Origin: VAZQ01 sp963835165 | GTDB lineage: Bacteria; Pseudomonadota; Alphaproteobacteria; Rhizobiales; Xanthobacteraceae | Assembly (NCBI GenBank): GCA_963835165.1 | Contig: CAWIGD010000018.1 | Coordinates: 186,001-250,000 of the forward strand | Length of the DNA stretch: 64,000 nucleotides | Direction of reading: 5' to 3' | Position numbers and translations under genes: made by a program | The notes under the pieces: generated by a model | Told to the model about the DNA's origin: nothing | The model's input: the letters and a program-made list of their open reading frames with translations, nothing else | Database searches by the model: none | Part shown: positions 1 through 8,165 of the stretch, one piece after another | Numbering within the stretch: the first letter of the stretch is position 1 | Layout: each line of letters begins with the position of its first letter

Positions 1-2
1 CC

Positions 3-599
3 GACGGCGCGTCCGCGCTCGGTCCTGCGACGCAGCAGGCAGTCGGGCGGTTGTTCGTTCCCGATTATCGCGGGACCAGCGAGAGCTGGGCCGCGGCGAA
101 GGTGCTCGACGACGCCGTGCACACCCGCAACCCCTTGCGCGCCATCTTCCTTCAGCTCAGCGGCCGGCTGCGGCGCTCGCGTCAGCTGCTTGCGGATCTC
201 GTCAAGGACGATCTCGCCGGTGTCCATGCGACCGGCATCGCCGTGCATAATCTCGTGCGCGGCTTCGAGCGCATGCGCGAGCTGTGGAGCGACCCGCGCT
301 GGCGCTCGCGGCCGGCCGACGCCGTGGTCGAACAGTGCCTGTTCGCGCCACCGAGTGTGCTGCGCCAGGCGACCATGCCGGGCGCCACCATCGCCGGCGA
401 GGTGCGTCCGGGCACGCTCGTCATGCTCGAGCTCGAAGCGGCGCGCGTGCGCACCCCCGGCCGCGACGTTGAACTGATGACGGGGACCTGGGCGCAGTGT
501 CCGGCGGCGGCATTCGTTCCAGCCTTGCTGCGCGCGGTGTGGGAGCGCGCCGCCGCCGCGCCGGCAACCGAGACAGCATCACGAGCGCACCCATCATGA
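3..599 (+). CDS. Cytochrome P450-like protein, C-terminal part (5' end outside window)
   Basis: The frame is open from the first bases of the window, so the gene starts upstream; the TTG at 51 is only an internal codon. The visible ~198 residues resemble the C-terminal third of a P450. A K-helix-like segment (VVEQCLFAPPSVLRQA) has the Glu of the ExxR motif, but the Arg is replaced by Leu. It is followed by the beta segment IAGEVRPGTLVMLELEAA and a haem-ligand-like segment MTGTWAQCPAAAF with one Cys. The degenerate motifs suggest a divergent P450 such as those joined to haem peroxidase domains; that is inference. The stop overlaps the next start (ATGA), so the two genes are probably translationally coupled. 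Confidence 0.55.
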   Translation, partial: DGASALGPATQQAVGRLFVPDYRGTSESWAAAKVLDDAVHTRNPLRAIFLQLSGRLRRSRQLLADLVKDDLAGVHATGIAVHNLVRGFERMRELWSDPRWRSRPADAVVEQCLFAPPSVLRQATMPGATIAGEVRPGTLVMLELEAARVRTPGRDVELMTGTWAQCPAAAFVPALLRAVWERAAAAPATETASRAHPS

Positions 600-2005
600 C
601 CGACGATGTCATCTTCACGCCGCTCAAGTTTCGCAACCTGACGGTCAAGAACCGGATTTTCCGGTCGAACATTTCGGGCAGGTTCGACAACGAGGACGGT
701 TCGCTCACGCAGACCCGTATCAATTGGGAATGCAAGTTCGCCGCCGGCGGCATCGGCGCGATCATCTCCTCGTACGTGCCGGTGCTGATGGAAGGACGCA
801 TCATCGCGGGCTATGCCACGGTGCACCGCGACGATTTCATCCCGCTGTGGAAACGACTCGGCGAGGCTGTCCACCGGTTCGACTGCAAGTACATCATGCA
901 GCTCAGCCATTCCGGCCGGCAGATGGATCTGCCGGGCGTGCACAATTCCCATCGTCCTTCGTTGAGCTCCACCAGCCGCAAGGAATCGCTGCACGGCTTT
1001 CTCTGCCGTGCCGCCGGCAAGCCCGAGATCGATCATCTCGTGAACGCGTTCGCCGCCGGCGCCTGGCGCGCGCGCGAGGCCGGTCTCGACGGTGTCGAGC
1101 TGCATGCGGCCAACGGGTACCTGTTCACCCAGTTTCTCTCCTCCGGCATCAACGATCGCACCGACGAATATGGCGGAACGCTGCAAAATCGCGCGCGCTT
1201 CCTGCTGGAAGTGATCCGGGCGATCCGCGCGCGCGTCGGCCGCGACTTCCATCTGCAGGTCAAGCTCAGCGCGGTGGACCGCAACAACGTCATCCCGTGG
1301 GAGAAGAAGGGCAACGTGCTCGCGGACACCATCGAGGTCGCGAAATGGTGCGAGAGCGAAGGTGCCGACGCCATCCATGTCTCGACCGGCTCGCTGTTTC
1401 CGCATCCGCTCAACCCGCCGGGCGATTTCTCGTTCGAGACCATCGCCACCACCTACGACGCCATGATCTCGTCCGGCGTGGACGCATTCCGCAATTTCCT
1501 GCTGTTTCGCTACCGCCTGCTGCGGCCGATCTTCCGGTGGATATGGTTCCGTATGAAGAAGGGATTGCCGATCGAAGGCATCAGCCTGGAAGAGGCGCGC
1601 GCCATCAAGGCCAACGTATCCGTACCGGTGCTTAACACCGGAGGTTACCAGACCGCCTCTTTCATTCGCGCGGGACTCGCATCGGGCGCGTTCGATGGTG
1701 TCGCCATCGCGCGCTCTCTCGTCGCCAACAACGATCTCGTGCGGCAATGGGCGAGCGGCCGGGACAGCCCCGAGCGACCGTGCACCTATTGCAACAAATG
1801 CCTGCTCAACGCTCCGAAGAATCCGATGGGTTGCTACGAGCTCGCCCGCTTCCCCAGCCGCGACGCCATGATCGACGAACTGATGACGATCTATGCGACC
1901 CGTCCGACGCTGAACTTGCCGCCGGTACCGCAGGCGCAGGCCGCTCCTGGCGTTTTCCAGCAGAGCGGCAATCAGTTCGCCGCGGCCAACGCGTTGGCGC
2001 AATAG
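596..2005 (+). CDS. NADH:flavin oxidoreductase, old yellow enzyme family
   Basis: A 469-residue TIM-barrel flavoprotein. The N-terminus (FTPLKFRNLTVKNRIFRS) is the typical FMN-binding start. The segment DGVELHAANGYLFTQFLS is the family's conserved core, followed by the usual SSGINDRTDEYGG. Near residues 396-413 there is a Cx2Cx2Cx10C cluster, like the 4Fe-4S motif of 2,4-dienoyl-CoA reductase and trimethylamine dehydrogenase. The C-terminal NAD(P)H domain of those longer enzymes is absent: the protein ends about 55 residues after the cluster. The start at 596 overlaps the stop of the P450-like gene. The cytochrome c gene follows 18 nt later, so the three probably work as one redox unit. The substrate is unknown. 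Confidence 0.85.
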   Translation: MTDDVIFTPLKFRNLTVKNRIFRSNISGRFDNEDGSLTQTRINWECKFAAGGIGAIISSYVPVLMEGRIIAGYATVHRDDFIPLWKRLGEAVHRFDCKYIMQLSHSGRQMDLPGVHNSHRPSLSSTSRKESLHGFLCRAAGKPEIDHLVNAFAAGAWRAREAGLDGVELHAANGYLFTQFLSSGINDRTDEYGGTLQNRARFLLEVIRAIRARVGRDFHLQVKLSAVDRNNVIPWEKKGNVLADTIEVAKWCESEGADAIHVSTGSLFPHPLNPPGDFSFETIATTYDAMISSGVDAFRNFLLFRYRLLRPIFRWIWFRMKKGLPIEGISLEEARAIKANVSVPVLNTGGYQTASFIRAGLASGAFDGVAIARSLVANNDLVRQWASGRDSPERPCTYCNKCLLNAPKNPMGCYELARFPSRDAMIDELMTIYATRPTLNLPPVPQAQAAPGVFQQSGNQFAAANALAQ

Positions 2006-2023
2006 GCCAGGAGGTCGACTGCC

Positions 2024-3580
2024 ATGAGCGCCGAGCCTCCCGTCACCTACGTCGAAACGGAGTTGCGCCGGCGGCGGCGGTATCTGCTCGTTCCGGTGCT
2101 GGTCGTGCTCGCGCTGTTGCTGCTGATCGGTCTGATCGCCGCCGGACTTGGATTGATCGCCGCCAAGCGCCTCACGCGCAACAGTACGGCAGTCTATCCC
2201 GACATCGTCGCCCATTTCGAGCGTGGCTCGATCGGCGCCGACGAAGGCAGCGGCATGCCGTACTGGGTCTGGCAGGCGTTGCCGCGGCTGTTCCCCGAGG
2301 CGTTCGATGGTCGTCTCGACTATCGCGCCTTCGGGTTTCTCTATCGCACCGACGACCAGGGACGGCAGGAGGACCTGCCGATCGGCATTTCCAAGCGCGA
2401 TTACCGGGGTGTCGATCTCGTCTGGTTCAACTGCGCGGTCTGCCACACCGGGACGTACCGGACGTCCGAGAATGGCGCGCGCGTCACCGTCGCCGGCATG
2501 CCGTCGAACAATCTCGACCTCTATCGCTTCATCCGGTTCGTGCTCGAGGCCGGCGCCGACGAGCGCCTCGGCCCCGACACCCTGATCCCGGCCATGCAGG
2601 CGGCGGGCGCCAAGCTCGGGCTCATCGAGCGGCAGGTGTGGAAGTTCTATGTCATCCCGCGGGTGCGCGAAGGTTTCATCCAGCGGCGTTCGCGGCTGCA
2701 GCCATTCCTGGCCGAGCAGGCGGCGTGGGGGCCGGGGCGCGTCGACACCTTCAACCCCTACAAGCTCGTCCAGATGAAGATGGCGTTGAGCGCCATCGCG
2801 CCCGGCGAGCGCAACGGGGCCAGCGACTTTCCCTCCATCTTCAACCAGAAGCCGCGCGAAGGGATGCAGTTGCATTGGGACGGCAACAACCCGTCGCTGG
2901 CTGAACGCAATCTGTCGGCCGCGCTCGGCGCCGGCGTCACGCCCGAGACCGTCGACCACGCCGCGATCGAGCGCGTGGCGGCGTGGCTCGGCGAACTGCA
3001 GCCGCCGCGCAGCCCGCATCCCGTCGACCCGGCCGCGGTCGAGCGCGGACGCGCCCTCTATATGAGTACGTGCGCTGCATGCCACGGCTACCAAGGTGCC
3101 GATCGCTATGTGTTTGCCGGCGCCAATCTTGGCAAGGTCGAGCCGAACAGCAAGCTCGGCACTGATCCGGGCCGGCTCGATTCCTACACCGAGGCCTTCC
3201 GCCAGCGTCAGCTCGCCGAGCTGTTTGCCGGCACGCCCTATCAGTTCAAGCATTTCGTCAAGACCGATGGCTACGCCAACCTGCCGCTCGACGGGTTATG
3301 GCTGCGTGGGCCCTACCTGCACAACGGTGCGGTGCCGACGCTGCGCGATCTGCTCGCGCCGCCCGCGCAACGGCCGCTGGCGTTCGTGCGCGGCATCGAC
3401 CTCGTCGATGGCAAGAACGGCGGCTTCGTGTCTCCCCCCTGCGAGGCCGGTCGGCCGCAGCCGCAGGGCTTCTGCTACGACACCCGGCTGCCGGGCAATG
3501 GCAACGGCGGCCACGTGTACGGCACGACGCTGTCGGCGGCCGACAAGGATGACCTCATCGCCTATCTGCTCACGTTTTGA
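2024..3580 (+). CDS. Membrane-anchored di-haem cytochrome c (di-haem oxidoreductase/RoxA-like)
   Basis: 518 residues. One hydrophobic segment at about residues 20-48 follows a basic stretch (RRRRR), giving an uncleaved anchor or signal with the bulk in the periplasm. Two c-type haem motifs are present: CAVCH near residue 139 and CAACH near residue 349. The spacing and length fit di-haem peroxidase-like proteins, including the RoxA rubber-oxygenase group, more than small electron carriers. A strong Shine-Dalgarno sequence (AGGAGGT) precedes the ATG. The neighbours (flavoprotein, P450-like) suggest it accepts or delivers electrons to an oxidation carried out by the same operon. The precise reaction cannot be read from the sequence. 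Confidence 0.8.
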   Translation: MSAEPPVTYVETELRRRRRYLLVPVLVVLALLLLIGLIAAGLGLIAAKRLTRNSTAVYPDIVAHFERGSIGADEGSGMPYWVWQALPRLFPEAFDGRLDYRAFGFLYRTDDQGRQEDLPIGISKRDYRGVDLVWFNCAVCHTGTYRTSENGARVTVAGMPSNNLDLYRFIRFVLEAGADERLGPDTLIPAMQAAGAKLGLIERQVWKFYVIPRVREGFIQRRSRLQPFLAEQAAWGPGRVDTFNPYKLVQMKMALSAIAPGERNGASDFPSIFNQKPREGMQLHWDGNNPSLAERNLSAALGAGVTPETVDHAAIERVAAWLGELQPPRSPHPVDPAAVERGRALYMSTCAACHGYQGADRYVFAGANLGKVEPNSKLGTDPGRLDSYTEAFRQRQLAELFAGTPYQFKHFVKTDGYANLPLDGLWLRGPYLHNGAVPTLRDLLAPPAQRPLAFVRGIDLVDGKNGGFVSPPCEAGRPQPQGFCYDTRLPGNGNGGHVYGTTLSAADKDDLIAYLLTF

Positions 3581-3610
3581 CCACGGACCGAGGACGAAGG
3601 ATCGAACGCC

Positions 3611-4033
3611 ATGACCGAAGCCCTTACCGTCGGCTGGACCGCGGCCCGTGCGCAAACGCGGCGCCGGACCTATCAGCGCATACTCGGCTTCAACATGGTG
3701 CTGCACGTCCTGATCGGGCTGGCGTGCATGTTTGCGCCGGATTTCGTGTCGCGCACGTTCGGCCTGCCACCGCCCGTGCCTTCCGGCTGGATAAGAGGCT
3801 GGGGTGCAACCCTCATTTTGGTGACGGCTCTCTATATCCCGGGGTTGCAGGATCCGGTGCGGTCACGCTTTACCAACATCACGGGGATCCTCGGCCGGCT
3901 CTGGATGGCCACCGTGTGGCTCGTGATCGGCGGCGGACTGATCTGGTTCGGGCTGTTCGACCTGTTTTTCGCGATCGTCTTGGCCGTGCTCTATTACCGG
4001 CTGTTCGAAGGGGAGATCATGAGCCGGCCGTGA
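3611..4033 (+). CDS. Small four-helix membrane protein, unknown function
   Basis: 140 residues with about four hydrophobic segments (around residues 27-47, 58-77, 95-113 and 115-132) and a short basic N-terminus containing RRRTYQRIL. It starts 30 nt after the di-haem cytochrome gene on the same strand, so it is probably the last gene of that operon. No haem- or metal-binding motif is evident. It may be a membrane partner of the cytochrome; this is inferred from position only. Confidence 0.65.
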   Translation: MTEALTVGWTAARAQTRRRTYQRILGFNMVLHVLIGLACMFAPDFVSRTFGLPPPVPSGWIRGWGATLILVTALYIPGLQDPVRSRFTNITGILGRLWMATVWLVIGGGLIWFGLFDLFFAIVLAVLYYRLFEGEIMSRP

Positions 4034-4119
4034 TGCCGGGTGGGGAAGCCGATGCCGATTGCAGCATCGCCGGCCGGGGTGTCCGAATCGTTTCGTTAAC
4101 CAATTAACCTTAACATCGC

Positions 4120-4149
4120 GGCGGTCGGATCCTTGGATCGGAGACCGCC
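4120..4149 (+). promoter_or_regulatory. Inverted repeat ending at the start codon of the 47-residue ORF
   Basis: The arms GGCGGTC (4120-4126) and GACCGCC (4143-4149) are perfectly complementary. The second arm ends on the base before the ATG at 4150. An inner GATC/GATC pairing is possible. The only ribosome-binding-like GGAG (4140-4143) lies inside the structure. A folded mRNA would hide both the ribosome site and the start, so a role in translational control is plausible but not shown. Confidence 0.35.
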
Positions 4150-4293
4150 ATGCACAAGGTCGCAGTTGCTTTCTTCTACACCTGCGCCGTCCTGTCGATC
4201 ACCTTCACCGCGCTCGTCTTCATTGGCAAAGCCTCGGCGCAAGGCGTCAATTCCATGGCCCCGCACCAGGGCGCTGCGCTCGCTTCGCGGTAG
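4150..4293 (+). CDS. Small secreted or membrane peptide, hypothetical (47 aa)
   Basis: A short frame encodes 47 residues: a basic start (MHK), a hydrophobic stretch of about 20 residues, and a possible signal-peptidase site after GKASA, leaving a short tail (QGVNSMAPHQ...). GGAG lies about 6 nt upstream of the ATG. It is preceded by an inverted repeat that reaches the start codon. No family is recognised. The clean signal-like organisation and the ribosome site support it, but a chance frame cannot be excluded in GC-rich DNA. Confidence 0.35.
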   Translation: MHKVAVAFFYTCAVLSITFTALVFIGKASAQGVNSMAPHQGAALASR

Positions 4294-4458
4294 CCACGCC
4301 CCTGCTCGGCACCTGAAGGTGGCGGAAGCAGCGCAGATCCGGCTTCGGGACCGCTGCCCCGCCGGCGCTGACTCGTTCGCATGAGTTGGTCGTGAGCGCT
4401 GCGCACTATGCTGCGCGATCCGGCATGTTAGAGTTCCGGCGACCATGAGGAGCCGGCG

Positions 4459-5961
4459 ATGTTGCGAACGGGCAAGGAGCATCTGGAGTCGTTGCGTGAC
4501 GGCCGCGTGGTCTATATCGGCAGCGAGAAGATCGACGACGTCACGCGCCATCCTGCCTTCCGCAACGCGGCCGCGACGGTCGCCGCCATCTACGACATGA
4601 AGGCGGACCCGGCGAACCGCGACACGCTGACCTACGAGGAGGATGGCGGTCGTCACTCCATCTATTTCCTGCGTCCGCGCACGCGCGACGATCTGCAGCG
4701 GCGCATGGTGGGACATCGGCAAATCGCCGATGCCACCTTCGGCATGTTCGGCCGCTCGCCCGATCACGTAGCCTCGTTTGTCACCGGCATGGCGATGAAG
4801 CCCGACGCCTTGCCGGCGCCTTACGCCCACGCCGAGAACCTCGTTCGCTATTATCGCCATATCCGCGACCACGACACCTATGTCGTCTACGCCGTGGTGC
4901 CGCCGCAGGCTGCCCGCAATCCGGAATTCTACCACAAGCAGAACATCCCGGTGCCGACGCTGCGGGTCGTGCGCGAGGACGACGACGGCGTCGTCATCGC
5001 GGGCATGAAAATGCTGGCGACCGGCGCGCTCTATGCCAATGACATCTGGCTCGGGAATGTGATCCCGCTCGCGCCCGACCAGAAGAAGGAATCGATCACC
5101 TGTGCGGTTCCCTGCAACGCACCGGGTCTCGCGCTGTGGTCGCGCAAGCCGGCGGTGCTCGCGGCGACGTCGGAGTTCGATTCCCCGCTGGCCTGGCGCT
5201 ATGACGAAAGCGACAGCATGGTGCTGTGTGCAAACGTCAAGGTGCCGTGGGAGAAGGTGTTTGTCCACGACGACGCGCTGCTCTCGCGCGACATCTACAT
5301 CAAGACCCCGAGCCATTGCTTCGGCAATCACCAGTCGAACGTGCGCTACTGGTCGAAGATGCGTCTCCTGCTTGGCCTGTGCAGCAAGATCGCGCAGGCG
5401 ACCGGCGCCGATCAGGTTCCGGCGGTACGCGAAACGCTCGGCAAGATGGCGGCGGTGGAGAGCACGATCGGCGGCCTCGTGCACGGCCAGATCAACGCCT
5501 ATGAGGATTGGCCGGAAGGCTATGTCTGCTTCAATCGCCGCTTCATGTATGCGGGGCTCGACTGGTGCACCCAGAACTACAGCACCTTCATCGACCAGCT
5601 GCGCGAGCTCTGCGGCGGCGGCGTGTTCCAGATGCCGGCCGATATCTCGGTCATGGACGATCCTGAGCTCGCCCAGCAGTTTACGACCTTCTGGCAGACG
5701 CCGCAGGGCGACGCCGTCACCCGCATGAAATTGTTCAAGCTGGCCTGGGACATGGTCGGCACCGAGTTCGCCGGGCGTCATCTGCAATACGAGAAGTTCT
5801 ATGCCGGCGCCTCCTTCATCATCCGCAACCACTCCTATCGCGAGACCGATTGGGCCGAGTTCAACACGTTGGTGGAGGACTTGATGGCCAGCTACGACTA
5901 TCCGACGGCTGCGGCCGGACGGCAGAATTCAGACGGCAGATTTTCCGTCGCTGGATCGTGA
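4459..5961 (+). CDS. 4-hydroxyphenylacetate 3-monooxygenase-type flavin hydroxylase, oxygenase component (HpaB family)
   Basis: A 500-residue protein of the HpaB/PvcC family, which hydroxylates phenolic substrates with reduced FAD supplied by a separate reductase. The N-terminal part (RTGKEHLESLRDGRVVYIGSE...) and the middle helices with RPRTRDDL and PTAAAGRQ near the end match the family, and the length is usual. GGAG lies 8 nt before the ATG. No HpaC-type flavin reductase gene is nearby, so the reduced flavin must come from elsewhere. The gene stands alone between a small ORF and a terminator-like hairpin. The substrate is not identifiable; 4-hydroxyphenylacetate is only the family archetype. 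Confidence 0.85.
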   Translation: MLRTGKEHLESLRDGRVVYIGSEKIDDVTRHPAFRNAAATVAAIYDMKADPANRDTLTYEEDGGRHSIYFLRPRTRDDLQRRMVGHRQIADATFGMFGRSPDHVASFVTGMAMKPDALPAPYAHAENLVRYYRHIRDHDTYVVYAVVPPQAARNPEFYHKQNIPVPTLRVVREDDDGVVIAGMKMLATGALYANDIWLGNVIPLAPDQKKESITCAVPCNAPGLALWSRKPAVLAATSEFDSPLAWRYDESDSMVLCANVKVPWEKVFVHDDALLSRDIYIKTPSHCFGNHQSNVRYWSKMRLLLGLCSKIAQATGADQVPAVRETLGKMAAVESTIGGLVHGQINAYEDWPEGYVCFNRRFMYAGLDWCTQNYSTFIDQLRELCGGGVFQMPADISVMDDPELAQQFTTFWQTPQGDAVTRMKLFKLAWDMVGTEFAGRHLQYEKFYAGASFIIRNHSYRETDWAEFNTLVEDLMASYDYPTAAAGRQNSDGRFSVAGS

Positions 5962-6382
5962 GGGGGGAGGCAACGGCGTAACGGCGGTCGCACGCAGGAC
6001 GGACGCGAGGTCGCGCGACTTGCCCGGGTTCGGCGATTGTTACCTTGACTCGTGTTACACGAATCTCGTGCAGCAAACGCACGATCCAGAAGTACGGATC
6101 ATGCCCGGGCGGGACGCCGCGCCGGGTTTTTTGTTGCGGCGACTGGCTTGCGCCGGGGTGGCTGGCCAGTTTGGCCAAAAGAACCCCAGTTGCTGAAGCG
6201 CAACACTGAGCGGGGCGGCGACGCGCTCCAAGTCACAGCGCATCGCTCCCGTCGGCGGCGCCGGAGTGATCCCGAAGCGCATTGCGGAAACCGTTAGCGC
6301 TCGCCATTTGTGTTGCACTGCGGTAAGGAACCGGCCCCCTCGCCCTTCCGCTCACCATTTACCCACATTCGGTACCCTCGAC
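5962..6382. other. Intergenic stretch between the HpaB-type gene and the ABC-F gene
   Basis: 421 bases without a supportable gene. It contains the hairpin with a T-run at 6104-6132, which probably ends the upstream transcript. Short frames here have no recognisable product. The promoter of the ABC-F gene should lie in the last 200 bases, but no convincing -35/-10 pair could be singled out. Confidence 0.5.
6104..6132 (+). terminator. Rho-independent-type terminator after the HpaB-type gene
   Basis: CCCGG (6104-6108) can pair with CCGGG (6122-6126). The intervening bases are GC-rich and allow further pairing, and six T follow immediately (6127-6132). It lies about 140 nt past the stop at 5961 in the right orientation for that transcript. 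The stem is short and interrupted, so efficiency is uncertain. Confidence 0.45.
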
Positions 6383-8047
6383 ATGCTCCAGATCGACAAT
6401 CTCGTTTTCAACGGCTGGGGCCGTCGCTTCTTCAATTCCGCCACCGTCTCGCTTCCGGTCGGCGCCAAGGTCGGGTTGGTCGGGCGCAACGGGGTCGGCA
6501 AGTCGACCCTGTTCAAATTGATTTTGGGGCAGCTCACTCCCGACGGGGGCGAAATAGGCCTCCCGAAAGCCGCCAGGATCGCGTCGGTGGACCAGGAGCA
6601 TCCGGCTACGCCTGTCACGCTGCTGGACACGGTTCTGGCAGCCGATCTGGAGCGGGAAGCGCTGAATGCCGAGCTCGAGACTGCTGCGCCCGAGCGCATG
6701 GGAGACCTTTACGCCCGGCTGATCGAGATCGATGCCGATCGCGCGCCCGCGCGTGCGGCCGAGATCCTCAGCGGGCTCGGCTTCTCCACCGCCGATCTCG
6801 CTCGTCCCATGTCGGAATTCTCCGGCGGCTGGCGCATGCGGGTGGCGCTTGCGGCCGCCTTGTTCGCGGAGCCCGACTTGCTGCTCCTGGACGAGCCGAC
6901 CAACTACCTCGACCTGGAGGGCGCGCTTTGGCTTGAGGCGCGGCTGAAAAAATACCCGCACACTGCCCTGATCATCAGCCATGACCGCGAGCTTCTGAAC
7001 AATTCGGTCGACGCCATCTTGCATCTGCGCGAAGGCAAGTTGGATCTGTACACCGGAGGCTATGACGACTTCGAGAAGCGGCGCGGAGAAAAGGCGCGGT
7101 TGCAGTCCGCCACTCGCGCCAAGCAGGAGGCCGAGCGCGCCCATCTGCAGTCTTTCGTCGATCGCTTCCGCGCCAAGGCCAGCAAGGCGGCCCAGGCGCA
7201 GTCGAGGATGAAGCGCCTGGCAAAGCTCGAGCCGGTCGCCGCCGTGATCGAGGAGCGCGTGGCGCCGTTCACCCTGCCGTCGCCGCCGCGGCCGCTGGCG
7301 CCGCCCTTGCTGCAACTCGAAGGCGCAAGCGTCGGGTATGACGGGAAGGCGGTCCTGCGCGATCTCAATCTGCGGCTGGATGTCGACGATCGGATCGGGC
7401 TCCTCGGCGTGAACGGCGCGGGCAAATCGACATTCGCCAAGATGGTGGCTGGTGCGCTTGCCCTGCAATCCGGTCATTTGAAAAGCGATGGCCGCATCCG
7501 GGTCGGCTGGTTTCACCAGCATCAGATCGAAGCGCTCGATCCTGCCGATACGCCGTTGGACATCATCCGCCGCGCCCGGCCGGACGACAGTGAATCCTCC
7601 CGCCGGTCGAGGCTCGCGCAATTCGGATTGAGTTTCGACAAGCAGGAGACCACGGTCGCCGACTTGTCCGGTGGCGAGCGCGCGCGGCTGTTGCTGAACT
7701 TGGTGGCGATGGTGGCGCCGCACTTGCTGATTCTCGACGAGCCCACCAACCATCTCGACATCGACAGTCGCCGCGCGCTGCTTGAGGCGCTGAACAATTA
7801 CGAAGGAGCGGTCATCCTCATCACCCACGACCGCTCGCTGATCGACCTGGTGGCCGACCGGCTGTGGCTCGCCGCCGATGGTCACATAAAACCGTTCCGT
7901 GGCGACATGGACGATTACGCTCGCTTCGTCCTCGAGCGCGCGAGGGCGGGCGTCCGGGCTCCTTCGCAGCATCTCGATCGCAGCGTCGCCCCGGTGCAGC
8001 AATCGGCAAGGCGGCGTCAGAAGCGCTCGGCCGGCGCCGGCGCGTAA
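6383..8047 (+). CDS. ABC-F family ATPase (duplicated ATP-binding cassettes, ribosome-associated type)
   Basis: 554 residues without membrane segments and with two ABC domains. The first has Walker A GRNGVGKST (~34-42), signature FSGGW (~147) and Walker B LLLLDEPTNYLDLEG. The second has GVNGAGKST (~342), LSGGERARL (~428) and LILDEPTNHLDIDS. The charged linker between them (~230-300, with RFRAKASKAAQAQSRMKRL) is the P-site-tRNA-interaction motif region of ABC-F proteins. The start at 6383 (MLQIDNLVF) is the normal family start; the in-frame extension upstream is not conserved-looking. ABC-F proteins act on translating ribosomes. This looks like the Uup/YheS-type housekeeping branch rather than an antibiotic-resistance member, but the branch assignment is tentative. 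Confidence 0.9.
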   Translation: MLQIDNLVFNGWGRRFFNSATVSLPVGAKVGLVGRNGVGKSTLFKLILGQLTPDGGEIGLPKAARIASVDQEHPATPVTLLDTVLAADLEREALNAELETAAPERMGDLYARLIEIDADRAPARAAEILSGLGFSTADLARPMSEFSGGWRMRVALAAALFAEPDLLLLDEPTNYLDLEGALWLEARLKKYPHTALIISHDRELLNNSVDAILHLREGKLDLYTGGYDDFEKRRGEKARLQSATRAKQEAERAHLQSFVDRFRAKASKAAQAQSRMKRLAKLEPVAAVIEERVAPFTLPSPPRPLAPPLLQLEGASVGYDGKAVLRDLNLRLDVDDRIGLLGVNGAGKSTFAKMVAGALALQSGHLKSDGRIRVGWFHQHQIEALDPADTPLDIIRRARPDDSESSRRSRLAQFGLSFDKQETTVADLSGGERARLLLNLVAMVAPHLLILDEPTNHLDIDSRRALLEALNNYEGAVILITHDRSLIDLVADRLWLAADGHIKPFRGDMDDYARFVLERARAGVRAPSQHLDRSVAPVQQSARRRQKRSAGAGA

Positions 8048-8165
8048 GGCCGGCGTGCGCCGCGCTTTAATTATTGAACGAGGACGCGGACACCCCGCGC
8101 CACATGCAATCATCCGACGCCCGCTTCCCGAGCATGCGACGGTGCGGGTCAGCGGTAGGTCGTAA

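Noticed and set aside
182..3253. Open frame of about 1,000 codons on the minus strand opposite the flavoprotein and cytochrome genes
   Set aside because: Low-complexity Arg/Gly/Asp-rich product with no family resemblance; the plus strand carries clear enzyme motifs. It is a GC-bias shadow.
4096..4113. Three TTAA words (4096, 4104, 4110) resembling a CtrA site
   Set aside because: The spacings are 4, 2 and 10, not the 7 bases of the CtrA consensus TTAA-N7-TTAA.
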